Shown one piece after another: positions 8,378 to 16,617 of a stretch of 39,082 bases of DNA. A model generated the notes under the pieces. That model searched no databases. It was given only the letters and a program-made list of their open reading frames with translations, and was not told the DNA's origin. The position numbers and the translations under genes were made by a program. This stretch comes from a virus: positions 1 through 39,082 of the IMG/VR virus record IMGVR_UViG_3300009285_001166. One strand, 5' to 3'. Each line of letters begins with the position of its first letter. Position 1 is the stretch's first letter.

Positions 8378-8773
8378 ATGTTCTTCCTACAAACGAAACT
8401 CGACGCCACGCCGAAGCGGGTTGATGCTGCCGTGGACAAGGCGGCTTACCGGAGTTTTTTCCACGCTGCCGGTAGCATTCGCAAGTCGGCCCGCACAAGC
8501 ATCGAGTCCGGCAAACCGGGACCTCCTGGCGGCCCGATCCGCACGAAAAAAGGCAGAGGCGGCGGACTTGCAAAGCGGTCGATCTTGTTCTCCGCCGACA
8601 AGCAGGGGGCCGTGATCGGGTTTGCCGCCAGCAGAATCGACCAGGCAATACAGGTGCACGAACATGGCGGCGTTCGTGGCGGCGTGCGTTTTCCAGCCCG
8701 GCCAACCATGGCCCCGGCATTGCAGCGAAACCTTGCCCGATTCCACCGAGAGTGGCGTGGCATCATAGGGTAA
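8378..8773 (+). CDS. Tail completion protein (HK97 gp10/gpZ-like)
   Basis: A basic 131-aa protein beginning two bases after the previous stop. The C-terminal signature VHEHGG followed by FPARPTMAPALQRNLARF is typical of HK97 gp10-like and lambda gpZ-like tail-completion proteins, which sit at the tail end of the connector. The middle is Gly- and Lys-rich (KKGRGGGLAKRS). Order and size agree with the role. Confidence 0.7.
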   Translation: MFFLQTKLDATPKRVDAAVDKAAYRSFFHAAGSIRKSARTSIESGKPGPPGGPIRTKKGRGGGLAKRSILFSADKQGAVIGFAASRIDQAIQVHEHGGVRGGVRFPARPTMAPALQRNLARFHREWRGIIG

Positions 8774-8794
8774 ACACATACAGGAGATTGACCG

Positions 8795-9235
8795 ATGGCG
8801 AAGAAACGCAAAGGCCACGAGATGGTTGTGTACTACGGCACAGCCGGAAGTACAGCCGCAACCCACATTGACGATAACGTGGTCGATGCCAATCCCGGTG
8901 GGGCCGACTTCGACTTTGTCGATCTGCCTGACCGAGGCGACGGCTCGACCGTCCCGCAGATGGACGAATATCCGACCAAGAAAAACTCGAAGCCCACGTT
9001 CTCGATGATCTACCACGACAGCGACGCGAACATGACTGCACTTCTGGCGGCTGCTGATGCGAATCCGCCAGTCGGCAAGGCGTTTAAGTTCCTCCGTGTC
9101 GCGAGCGGAGAAGTGGCGTTCGACGGCGATTGCTGGATCAAGTACAGCAGCCCGGGGGCCATCGCGGACGGCCAGACCGTTGAATTCGAGCTTCACCCAA
9201 CGTCGGCCTATGGGCGTGACTTCGTAACTACGTGA
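8795..9235 (+). CDS. Major tail tube protein
   Basis: A 146-aa protein with a strong ribosome binding site (CAGGAGA). It is rich in beta strands and acidic residues, starts MAKKRKGHEMVVYYG, and ends ADGQTVEFELHPTSAYGRD, which fits the single-domain tail-tube fold of siphoviruses (lambda gpV type). Position between the tail completion gene and the chaperone and tape-measure genes supports this. The tube polymerises around the tape measure. Confidence 0.7.
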   Translation: MAKKRKGHEMVVYYGTAGSTAATHIDDNVVDANPGGADFDFVDLPDRGDGSTVPQMDEYPTKKNSKPTFSMIYHDSDANMTALLAAADANPPVGKAFKFLRVASGEVAFDGDCWIKYSSPGAIADGQTVEFELHPTSAYGRDFVTT

Positions 9236-9250
9236 TAAGGAGTCCCGCGA

Positions 9251-9511
9251 ATGATCGCTATCACCAAAAAAACACTACGGCAATTAAACGCCGCGACCGG
9301 CAAGCTTGACGTCGATTCTGAGCAAGTATTCGTCGGATTCGTCGGTCGTCTTCACATGTCAGACCGGCTTTATTATGGCGAGTTGCGATTTTCCCCGGCT
9401 GGCGACGATCCGCCGGAAGACATCGTATCCATTCAATCAATACTTGGTTCGCAGCCGCTGACTGCGTCTGTCGAAATGGAGGAGGTGACTGATGGCGACC
9501 CACAAGATTAG
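9251..9511 (+). CDS. Hypothetical tail-region protein
   Basis: An 86-aa product with AAGGAG as ribosome binding site. No family was recognised. It is a small alpha/beta protein with an acidic C-terminus (MEEVTDGDPQD) that overlaps the next gene's start by 20 bases, implying coupled translation. A minor virion component is the simplest guess from its place. Confidence 0.6.
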   Translation: MIAITKKTLRQLNAATGKLDVDSEQVFVGFVGRLHMSDRLYYGELRFSPAGDDPPEDIVSIQSILGSQPLTASVEMEEVTDGDPQD

Positions 9512-9878
9512 TTTGGCTGTCGAGGGCTCCGGCGTCTCGCGAACCAAGACCATTGAAAATACGCAAGGCGGAGTGGCCTTGATTGACGGCGAGACAGTAG
9601 TTACGGCATCGACCGATTACGAGATCAATTTTGACCTCGACGTATCGGCGTGCAAGAGCTTTTACCTCGAATCCGACCAAAACGTGACGTTCGAGACGAA
9701 CGACGGGACCACGCCTGCTGACACAATCGCACTGCTCGCGAACAAACCGTACGTGTGGCATGTCGATTCCTACGACGCGTTTCTGCTGGGAACCGACGTC
9801 ACCAGCGTATTTATCACCAACGCATCGGGATCAACGGCAACCATCTACTGTGTTGCTCTGTTTGACGCGACACCATAA
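9492..9878 (+). CDS. Hypothetical virion beta protein
   Basis: A 128-aa protein that is almost wholly beta, with many Thr, Asp and Ser residues (DYEINFDLDVSACKSFYLES). It starts inside the end of the previous gene after a GGAGG site. The composition suits an extracellular virion domain such as a tail-tube ornament. No known family was recognised. Confidence 0.6.
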   Translation: MATHKISLAVEGSGVSRTKTIENTQGGVALIDGETVVTASTDYEINFDLDVSACKSFYLESDQNVTFETNDGTTPADTIALLANKPYVWHVDSYDAFLLGTDVTSVFITNASGSTATIYCVALFDATP

Positions 9879-9889
9879 AGGAGGGCGAT

Positions 9890-10540
9890 GTGGCTGGACG
9901 TTTCAACGGAACCGCGACGCTATCCGGCGATTTTGTGCCCGGCGACGGGTCAATCACCAACGGCCAGATTTCAGCCGCGGCCGAAATCGCACGGACCAAG
10001 CTTGAGCAAAACGCTGCTGAGAAATATATCGTACCGTGGTCCGCCTTTCGCGTTCATGACGCGATTCAGACATCGCTACCAAGTCCGTCAGCAAATGACG
10101 ATCTTGGTTTTCCGGCAACGCAGACGCTCGGAACGGTGTCGTGGTATCTCGACACTCACGATCTGAAAACGACAACCACGACCTGTTACGCGCGGTTCTG
10201 TTTTGAATTGCCGCCAGAGTACGACGGAGGCGAAACGATCACGTTGCGGATTCGTGGTGGCATGAAAACCACGATTGCCGACGGGTCGGCGACAATCGAT
10301 GCAGAGGTTTACAAAGCCGACCGGGACGGCGCTGTCGGGGCGGATTTGTGTTCCACGGCAGCACAGAGCATCAACAACCTCGCGAATGCCGACAAGGACT
10401 TCACGATCAGTCCGTCAGGTCTTGCCGGCGGCGACATACTGGATTGCCGGATAGCTTTGGCCGTTGTCGATACGGCATCTGGTACTGCCGTGATCGGCGA
10501 GGTGCTTGAAGTGGCTTTTTTACTGGACATACGAGGATAG
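9890..10540 (+). CDS. Hypothetical virion protein, GTG start
   Basis: A 216-aa product starting at GTG, chosen because AAAGGAGGG lies 5 bases upstream; the ATG at 9888 is in another frame. The N-terminus (FNGTATLSGDFVPGDGSI) and the segment GQISAAAEIARTKLEQNA resemble the repeat-like necks of phage fibre proteins. The C-terminal half is beta-rich (ETITLRIRGGM) and may be a jelly-roll-like display domain. It ends the connector-tube block, before a strong terminator. The fibre role is inferred. Confidence 0.6.
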   Translation: MAGRFNGTATLSGDFVPGDGSITNGQISAAAEIARTKLEQNAAEKYIVPWSAFRVHDAIQTSLPSPSANDDLGFPATQTLGTVSWYLDTHDLKTTTTTCYARFCFELPPEYDGGETITLRIRGGMKTTIADGSATIDAEVYKADRDGAVGADLCSTAAQSINNLANADKDFTISPSGLAGGDILDCRIALAVVDTASGTAVIGEVLEVAFLLDIRG

Positions 10541-10573
10541 TCCCTTCTGCTGGCTCGGTCCGGCAGCCCACCG

Positions 10574-10607
10574 CTCCCCGCCGGTGTCTGAACCGGCGGG
10601 GAGTTTT
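10574..10607 (+). terminator. Intrinsic terminator after the tube block
   Basis: CTCCCCGCCGGT (10574-10585) and ACCGGCGGGGAG (10592-10603) form a perfect 12-bp GC-rich stem with a 6-base loop, followed by TTTT. It separates the head and tube genes from the chaperone and tape-measure genes, so it may lower downstream tail-gene transcription. Confidence 0.85.
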
Positions 10608-10632
10608 CCTATCAGGCTAGGAGATAAACACT

Positions 10633-11214
10633 ATGGCGACATTCAAGGATGCCTTGGGGCAAGAGTGGCGGGTTGAGTTCGACGGATTTTTGCTCGACCG
10701 GATCGAGAAGGACGCCAAGATCGATCTGGCGGACTTGACGGCTGGTGGATTGCTGGCGGTCGAACGCGACGCGAAGGCGTTGGTTCGCGTGCTCGCCGTG
10801 GCCTGTGACGATCAGTTGCGGGAGCAACGCAAGCCGGTTTCCGAATTCCAAAAGCAGATCCGAAAAGACGCCATCACGTGGGCACGTGCAGCGGTCATGG
10901 AGGCGCTCGCCGATTTTTTCCCGGAGATCGAATGGTCCGCGATTCGATCGGCCTTGACGAGGCGGAAGAACCAGCCGGAAATAACGCCGGAACAATTGCA
11001 GCTAGCAGCAGGGTTCCTCCGAATGGACCCGTCAGTTCAGCGGGACGTGATGGAACTAATCCGGCAAGAGAACGGCGAACCTGGGAATTTGCCCGAATCA
11101 ACGGAGCCCTCGTCTGCTGCTGGCCTGGATGCCATCCCGCCGATGCCTGCTACCGATTCGCAGGAGAGTGCCATATTAGCCCCCGAGGTTTCACCCTCCG
11201 GCAACTCTGGTTGA
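10633..11214 (+). CDS. Tail assembly chaperone (gpG-like)
   Basis: A 193-aa protein that should coat the tape measure during tail assembly. The first 130 residues are a helical domain (DGFLLDRIEKDAKIDLADL); the last 40 are low-complexity, rich in Ser, Pro and Ala. A candidate -1 slippery heptamer, T TTT TTC, lies in frame at 10914-10920. The -1 frame is open from before that point to 11429, so a longer G-T type fusion can be made. Position directly before the tape measure is diagnostic of the family. Confidence 0.7.
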   Translation: MATFKDALGQEWRVEFDGFLLDRIEKDAKIDLADLTAGGLLAVERDAKALVRVLAVACDDQLREQRKPVSEFQKQIRKDAITWARAAVMEALADFFPEIEWSAIRSALTRRKNQPEITPEQLQLAAGFLRMDPSVQRDVMELIRQENGEPGNLPESTEPSSAAGLDAIPPMPATDSQESAILAPEVSPSGNSG

Positions 11215-11429
11215 TGGCGGCCGGTGCCCGCGAATCGCGACGGGCGCTTGCCGTGGACGTGCGTGCGTTGGTGTGGCAACAGGAGCGGTTCGACGCTGGC
11301 CGATTCATCGAAACCGGTCATCTTATCGAGTGGGGCAATTACGGAGCACCCGACACGCCAGCAATGAGAGAGGCCAAGGCCGCAGTCGAACGGGAGCGGG
11401 AAATGCACCAGAAGGCAGGAAGGGGCTGA
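11214..11429 (+). CDS. Tail chaperone extension (T-like), by coupling or frameshift
   Basis: A 71-residue frame that starts at the TGATG overlap with the previous gene and ends two bases before the tape-measure ATG. The sequence just upstream in the same frame, SPRGFTLRQLWLMAAGAR, resembles the beginning of the second tail-chaperone domain, so the true product may start earlier through -1 frameshifting in the previous gene rather than at this ATG. No Shine-Dalgarno site was seen. Its place matches the lambda T frame. Confidence 0.6.
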   Translation: MAAGARESRRALAVDVRALVWQQERFDAGRFIETGHLIEWGNYGAPDTPAMREAKAAVEREREMHQKAGRG

Positions 11430-11430
11430 G

Positions 11431-13653
11431 ATGGCAAGCAAAGCGGATGTCGAAGCCGGACGTGCTTTCGTGCGGTTGTTCCTGAAGAACGACATGAGCA
11501 AACAGCTTGCCGGGGCCTTGCGGGCGGCCGGCGATCAACTGAAGTCGTTTGGTACACAGGTCATGGGCGTCGGTGCCGGGCTTGCGGCTGCCGGGGCCAG
11601 TATTCTGACGCCGTTGACGCTGGCGATCAAATCGTTCGCCTCGCAAGGCGACGAACTCGACAAAATGGCCAAACGGACCGGCATTGCGGGTTCCGCCCTG
11701 GCTGAGCTTAGCTTTGCCGCAGAGCAATCTGGGTCCAGCTTGTCTGATGTAGAAGCCGGCGTACGTCGAATGCAAAGGTCTATTCTCGACCTTTCGCAGG
11801 GAACGCAAACTACCAAGGATGCTTTTGGCGAACTCGGCATCACGTTGGACGACATCAACGGAAAGTCCCCTGACGATCAGTTCCAGATGCTGGCTGATCG
11901 TATTGCATCAATCGAAGATCCGACGCGACGGGCGGCGGTTGCCATGGAGATATTCGGAAGTGGCGGGACAGCTATTCTACCGATGCTCGGGAATCTCGCG
12001 GAGCTTCGCCAAGAAGCCCGCGACCTGGGCATCATTCCGGCACAAGAGGAAATCGAAAACGCAGCGAAAGTCACGGACGCAATCAACCGAGTCCGCCGCG
12101 TGGTCAAGGCGATGATTTTCGACATCGGCGAAAGCATGGTTGAGCCCACGCTGCGATTCCTCGATTCAGCGAAGCGAATCGGAGTTGCCATCAAGACGTG
12201 GGTGAAGAGCAACGGCGAGCTGATCCGAACTGCCGCACTTGTCGGAGTTGTGTTGATGGCTGCTGGTGCAGCAGTAACCGCGTTTGGCGCTGCAATATTT
12301 GGGGCGGGTGTCGTGCTCACTGCCCTTGCATCTGTGGTATCCGCGGTTCTTTCGCCGGTCGGCTTGGTTGTTGCCGCCGTGGCCGGAGCGATCGTCGCTT
12401 TCTTCCGCTGGACGGAGGCGGGGCAATCTGCCTACACCTCGCTTTCATCGATGCTGGGCAAACTACTTGGACGATTCCGCGACGTGTTCGGCGGGATCGG
12501 AAAGGCCATCCAATCGGGAAAATTCGAGTTAGCGTTTGAGATCATGAAAGCGGCAGCCTCGCTGGCATTTGCTGAGGTGGCTGCCCGTGCAAAGTACGTA
12601 TTTGCGACACTGATTCCCGGGCTCGCGTCGGCGACGTTTCAGGGAATGCTCGGCGGCTTCAGTGCGGTTGTCGACGGATGGCGGAGGCCGTTGTTTGCGT
12701 TCTTCGATTTGTTGAAAACCCAGATTGTCGTCGGTTTTGACTTTTGGGTGAAATACACTCAGTCTCAATGGACTCTATTCGGCGACTTGTCCAAGGTTGC
12801 CATTCAGGACTCGCTGGCATTTCTGATCAACGGCATGATCACGGTTGGCGAGTTTATCCGCAAGACATTCAGCGAGGCTCTGATAGGGCCTATCGGGGAC
12901 TTCGTCGAAGCGGCCGCGAAAGCGGCCCAGACTGCGGCTAAGAACTTCACGCGTGCCATGATGGGGCTCGGGCCGACAGGGGGCGAAAGTCACATCGTAT
13001 CCGACGCATTTAAGGAGGCGGAACGCAAACGGAATGCCGCTACTGCCGCAAGTCAGGCCGGCGGGTCGTCGATCATTGCCGGACTGGCTGGCCAATATGC
13101 TTCGCCGGAAGACGCGATCCGGGCCCACATGCAACGTATAGCGGAAGCCGGCAAGGAAGCCGCCTCGATACTCGGACCGGCCGCAAGTGAATTTGACGAG
13201 GCCATGCGAGGCTTGAGCGGAGACGTACGCGACCGATTCATGGAGCGATTTCACGAGGCGTTTGCGGAGGTTGGCGATTACAAAGACCCGGCGGCCGTCG
13301 AGGCATTGCGGCATGAACTTTACGGCCTGATTTCAGAGGCGAGTGCCACGGGAGCTATTGGCGGTGAAGCGGCAGGGGCCATGGCCGGAGGCGGTGCGGG
13401 ATCTGCAGCGGCTGGCGGCGGAGTGACCGGCCCCGAGCGTGGCGTGGCCTTGACCGCAACCTACTCGGCTGCGGCGGCGAGAATCTCAGGCTACCAGCCG
13501 GGCGGCGGACCGGAAGAAAAGATTGCCGGCGGCATTGCAGCGATCGGCGACAACACGAAACAAATGGTAACGGCAATCGACGCTCTGCTGGCACAGGAAG
13601 AGAAGATGCAACGCACATACGAGCAGTTTCTCGCTGGATGGCAGGTGGGGTAA
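11431..13653 (+). CDS. Tape measure protein
   Basis: Sets tail length and passes into the host during DNA entry. The 740-aa product starts after GGAAGGGGC, has the family's N-terminal pattern (FASQGDELDKMAKRTGI, then LAELSFAAEQSG), a long hydrophobic stretch at about residues 260-325 that could span membranes (VGVVLMAAGAAVTAFGAAIF), long helices and a Gly/Ala-rich region at about residues 640-670. It follows the chaperone frames as in all siphoviruses. At about 740 residues the tail would be roughly 110 nm long, using the common 0.15 nm per residue rule. Confidence 0.92.
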   Translation: MASKADVEAGRAFVRLFLKNDMSKQLAGALRAAGDQLKSFGTQVMGVGAGLAAAGASILTPLTLAIKSFASQGDELDKMAKRTGIAGSALAELSFAAEQSGSSLSDVEAGVRRMQRSILDLSQGTQTTKDAFGELGITLDDINGKSPDDQFQMLADRIASIEDPTRRAAVAMEIFGSGGTAILPMLGNLAELRQEARDLGIIPAQEEIENAAKVTDAINRVRRVVKAMIFDIGESMVEPTLRFLDSAKRIGVAIKTWVKSNGELIRTAALVGVVLMAAGAAVTAFGAAIFGAGVVLTALASVVSAVLSPVGLVVAAVAGAIVAFFRWTEAGQSAYTSLSSMLGKLLGRFRDVFGGIGKAIQSGKFELAFEIMKAAASLAFAEVAARAKYVFATLIPGLASATFQGMLGGFSAVVDGWRRPLFAFFDLLKTQIVVGFDFWVKYTQSQWTLFGDLSKVAIQDSLAFLINGMITVGEFIRKTFSEALIGPIGDFVEAAAKAAQTAAKNFTRAMMGLGPTGGESHIVSDAFKEAERKRNAATAASQAGGSSIIAGLAGQYASPEDAIRAHMQRIAEAGKEAASILGPAASEFDEAMRGLSGDVRDRFMERFHEAFAEVGDYKDPAAVEALRHELYGLISEASATGAIGGEAAGAMAGGGAGSAAAGGGVTGPERGVALTATYSAAAARISGYQPGGGPEEKIAGGIAAIGDNTKQMVTAIDALLAQEEKMQRTYEQFLAGWQVG

Positions 13654-14495
13654 TGGCACTCACGCTCGAACTCGTTACCGGATCTGACCTGACGCTCGAC
13701 CGCGACAATTTAACGATCGTGCGAAAGTTCCGCGTTCGGGGGACACTGCCTTATACGGGCGGCGGCGATGCGTTCGACGTGGTTGCCTCGCAGGTCATGG
13801 GGCTCATTGTAACGAGCTACCCGACCTACGGCACACCATACGGAACGCTCTTCTGGAATTCGATCCAGTTGCATGAATCGTACTACGCGCAACTCTACGA
13901 CATCAGCGTAACGTATTCGCCTTACGAGCGGCAAACCGGCTCTTACATGATTCGCGTCGAGCACGCGGCCGGGACGGCGAAGGCGACGGCGGGAACTCGG
14001 ATTGCCGGCTATCCGTCAACGACTGCCGTGGACAATGAGGGCGTGATCTGGAACGGCAAGGAGGTTGTCGGCGTCGACGTGCCTTACAATCAGACTCGTA
14101 TCGTGGTGTCGTATCGCCACCCCCAGATGTTTCTCAATCATGCTTATCTGCGGGCCGTCGGGGCCCTGGTCGGGCACCCAAACAGCGACACATTCCTTGG
14201 CTACGCACCGGGGGAAATTGCCTACGCTGGCGGCAACGCGACAGAGACAGAGGCGGAAGCAACTGCCGAGTACAGTTTCGAGGTGTCGCGAAACGAAACG
14301 AACATCGTGGTTGGCGGAATCACGATAGCCCAAAAGTATGGCTTTGATGTGTTGTCACCAGTCTACAAATGGGACACGGACACGGACGGCAGCGGCGACA
14401 CGAAGGCCATCCGGCCGATCGATTACATTGAGATCATTCGTCCGCGTGGCCGTGAGTGGACCGCCTACACAACCGTATTCGGCTGGGGTGGATGA
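13653..14495 (+). CDS. Tail-tip protein after the tape measure
   Basis: A 280-aa protein whose ATG overlaps the tape-measure stop (TAATG) with AGGTGGGG before it. It is beta-rich (YAQLYDISVTYSPYERQTG and VPYNQTRIVVSYRHPQ) and stands where siphoviruses encode distal tail or hub proteins, but the sequence does not match one I recognise. The C-terminal part contains RPIDYIEIIRPRGREW. Confidence 0.65.
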   Translation: MALTLELVTGSDLTLDRDNLTIVRKFRVRGTLPYTGGGDAFDVVASQVMGLIVTSYPTYGTPYGTLFWNSIQLHESYYAQLYDISVTYSPYERQTGSYMIRVEHAAGTAKATAGTRIAGYPSTTAVDNEGVIWNGKEVVGVDVPYNQTRIVVSYRHPQMFLNHAYLRAVGALVGHPNSDTFLGYAPGEIAYAGGNATETEAEATAEYSFEVSRNETNIVVGGITIAQKYGFDVLSPVYKWDTDTDGSGDTKAIRPIDYIEIIRPRGREWTAYTTVFGWGG

Positions 14496-15235
14496 TGCGA
14501 CGATACCGCAAGGGGCAATTTTGGCGACCACCGACTGCGGCCGATAATGCGGCGGCTGCTGACTCGATCGAGACACATCGCAGGCGGCCAGAGCTTCCGC
14601 AGGCCGTTACGCGACCGATCGACGGCAACCAGGTGATTGTGCGGAACGATTCCGGCAGTGCTCAGGCGATTGGCGACGTGCTGGCGGTTACGAGTTCGGC
14701 GTTCCTGACCGCAGTCGACCGGGAATTCCCGTGGGTGAGCGCCGACAGCCTGGACGCCAATAATTTCTGGTTCCCGCTGTGCGTGTTGCTCGAACCTCTG
14801 GCGAATGGCGGGATCGGCCCCGCTTTGGTTTCCGGCGTGGCCGTGACGAAAGTCAACGTCGGCGCGACGACGCACACCCGTGCGTATCCGACCAGTGCTG
14901 CGGTTCTCGTGTCCGGCACATTCGGGCCGTTCCGCATTCTGTCTGACCTGACGTCGACCGGTTCGCAGTTGGTGCTGTGCCTGATCGGAACCGACTGGCC
15001 GATTCTTCGCGGCAAGCTGGACGCGGCCTTGAACAGTGGCAGCTCTGCCGCAATGAGCGTATGGGACGGGGCAACGCTGGCCGACACGAGCGAAAACATC
15101 ACGCTCTACGATTCGTCCGCACTGCCGTTCATCACGGCTGGCTACAAAATTGCGTCGGGGGTGGCCGTGACGGCGTCGTTCGCCAGCGGCAAGTGGTATC
15201 TGCTCACGCCCGCGGCGTGCGAGGTTGCCCAATGA
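14492..15235 (+). CDS. Tail-tip or fibre-like protein
   Basis: A 247-aa product beginning at tandem ATGs that overlap the previous stop. The N-terminus is basic and aromatic (RRYRKGQFWRPPT) and may dock on the tail tip. The middle contains NDSGSAQAIGDVLAVTSSAF and beta-rich segments. No family recognised; the order suggests a baseplate or receptor-binding accessory. Confidence 0.65.
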   Translation: MMRRYRKGQFWRPPTAADNAAAADSIETHRRRPELPQAVTRPIDGNQVIVRNDSGSAQAIGDVLAVTSSAFLTAVDREFPWVSADSLDANNFWFPLCVLLEPLANGGIGPALVSGVAVTKVNVGATTHTRAYPTSAAVLVSGTFGPFRILSDLTSTGSQLVLCLIGTDWPILRGKLDAALNSGSSAAMSVWDGATLADTSENITLYDSSALPFITAGYKIASGVAVTASFASGKWYLLTPAACEVAQ

Positions 15236-15864
15236 GTCCGAAGCGCAGTCCGCGAGTTGACCGACGATGGGAGCGGAGGCCGGGGACAGGTTTGATTTTA
15301 CCACGGCGGACGAGCCGAGAGCGGTTCATTCAGCAAATCGGCACGCCACATTATTGCTGTGGACCATGCAATCCTGATTTCACCCTACATAAAGAATATG
15401 ATGCAACGATCACAGGAGTCGCAGCGAGCGGGACTTGCGACGAATCCAACTGTGATACGATGGTGTTTACCGACATCGATCTGAATCACACGTATCGGCT
15501 GGAATTCAACCCAGCGTTATCTTCATACCAGAACTGTTACTGGATATTCGTTGTTGAAAATGCCGCGATATTGGTTTCGACCGATGGCAACAACGACTGC
15601 GGCCTCACGCCTGGAGATTTTCCGTTCACGTGCGATGCAGAAATTCGGATACGAGTTACTGTGTACACGGCTGGCAGTTGGGGCGTTTACTGGAACATAC
15701 AGCTAGGGCCATGCGTAAAAGCCAACGGCGGTCTCGCGTCGTTTACGGCAATTCTAAAGTACACTGACGGCCTCAATGGCTTGTCGCTAGATGCGACGTT
15801 TTCTGATCCTGACTGTTGCCTTGACATCTTCACCGGAATGAACATGACTCTGGTTGGCGTATGA
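15232..15864 (+). CDS. Cysteine-rich tail-tip protein
   Basis: A 210-aa protein starting at an ATGA overlap. It is unusually rich in cysteine for a cytoplasmic protein (HYCCGPCNPDF, TCDESNCD, DPDCCLD), suggesting metal or disulphide bonding in an extracellular virion part. A basic N-terminus precedes an all-beta region with repeated aromatic residues (YWIFVVENA, WGVYWNIQLG). Function unknown; the operon position implies the tail tip. Confidence 0.65.
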   Translation: MSPKRSPRVDRRWERRPGTGLILPRRTSRERFIQQIGTPHYCCGPCNPDFTLHKEYDATITGVAASGTCDESNCDTMVFTDIDLNHTYRLEFNPALSSYQNCYWIFVVENAAILVSTDGNNDCGLTPGDFPFTCDAEIRIRVTVYTAGSWGVYWNIQLGPCVKANGGLASFTAILKYTDGLNGLSLDATFSDPDCCLDIFTGMNMTLVGV

Positions 15865-16232
15865 TCCTGTGCACTTTTCACAGAGAATCCGATTCGTCGG
15901 AATGGGAATGCTCCCGGTGCGGCGCGAGGGCCAAGCCGATATACAGCGAACCGCCCAGAGCAAGGTGCAAGGTTGGCAACACAGACGACCAGACGTGGCG
16001 TGTTGTATCGCGTCTCACGCCGCACGGCCTCGCCCGCCTACAACTCTGCAAGGCAGCCGGCTGCGGCCAGATGGTGACCGAGAACGGCGTCACACGATGC
16101 GGCCGACTCGGCAAGAAGTGCGACGGCGTGGTTGCCTGGTCCGCCTATCTCAATGGCGAGCGGTGGCAGTGTGAGCACTGGCCGGCCGCGGCAGAGCCGG
16201 CGGAACCTGACGCGCCGCAAGATCCTGTCTGA
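15861..16232 (+). CDS. Zinc-binding hypothetical protein
   Basis: A 123-aa product starting at an ATGA overlap. It has a zinc-ribbon-like start (CTFHRESDSSEWECSRCGAR) and further paired cysteines (CKAAGCGQM and CGRLGKKCDG). It is the last + strand gene of the tail block. Its 3' end overlaps the minus-strand gene below by 83 bases. No family recognised. Confidence 0.6.
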   Translation: MILCTFHRESDSSEWECSRCGARAKPIYSEPPRARCKVGNTDDQTWRVVSRLTPHGLARLQLCKAAGCGQMVTENGVTRCGRLGKKCDGVVAWSAYLNGERWQCEHWPAAAEPAEPDAPQDPV

Positions 16233-16425
16233 GCCCACGCAGTTCGGCGACCGCCTGTCTGGCGAGTGTCAGGGCCTCGATCGCACCCACGCAGCAGACG
16301 AGAAAAAAGCCGGCCCAGACAGTCATAATTCCGAGCCCACCGGCGGCAATCGAATTGAGCACCATGAACGCGGACAGTGCCGCGAACACCCCAAGTCCGA
16401 CGCGAGCTAGTAACGTAGTTTTCAT
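16150..16425 (-). CDS. Small membrane protein on the opposite strand
   Basis: A 91-aa protein read from the minus strand with a perfect AGGAGG site before its ATG. Two hydrophobic segments (VGLGVFAALSAFMVLNSIA and MTVWAGFFLVCCVGAI) predict two transmembrane helices, then a helical, Ala-rich tail. It is the only minus-strand gene I could support here. It has its own promoter, divergent from the CRISPR operon promoter. A role in superinfection control, membrane change or holin function is possible but not shown. Confidence 0.65.
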   Translation of the reverse strand: MKTTLLARVGLGVFAALSAFMVLNSIAAGGLGIMTVWAGFFLVCCVGAIEALTLARQAVAELRGLRQDLAARQVPPALPRPASAHTATARH

Positions 16426-16445
16426 TGTGATTCCTCCTGGCTGGC

Positions 16446-16474
16446 AGCATACCGCCAACCGAGAATTCTGTCAA
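16446..16474 (-). promoter_or_regulatory. Promoter of the minus-strand gene
   Basis: On the minus strand TTGACA (16469-16474) is separated by 17 bases from TATGCT (16446-16451), a near-consensus sigma-70 promoter. Transcription would start about 10 bases later, close to the ribosome binding site of the small membrane protein. Confidence 0.65.
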
Positions 16475-16537
16475 ATGCCGCCCACTGACGCAAACGCGTA
16501 ACGGCGTTGCACTTTTGCGTATTCCAGGAAAAGTCTA

Positions 16538-16566
16538 TTGACGACGATATATAAAGTCGATAGTAT
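16538..16566 (+). promoter_or_regulatory. Promoter of the CRISPR operon
   Basis: TTGACG (16538-16543), 17 bases, TAGTAT (16561-16566). It shares the upstream octamer CTATTGAC with the promoters at 19326 and 36555, so the three may be controlled together. It lies 51 bases before the first gene of the CRISPR locus. Confidence 0.7.
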
Positions 16567-16617
16567 CTGGTTATCGCTTGGCTGACGAACCAAAATGAAA
16601 TCAACGGGAGGATGCAG

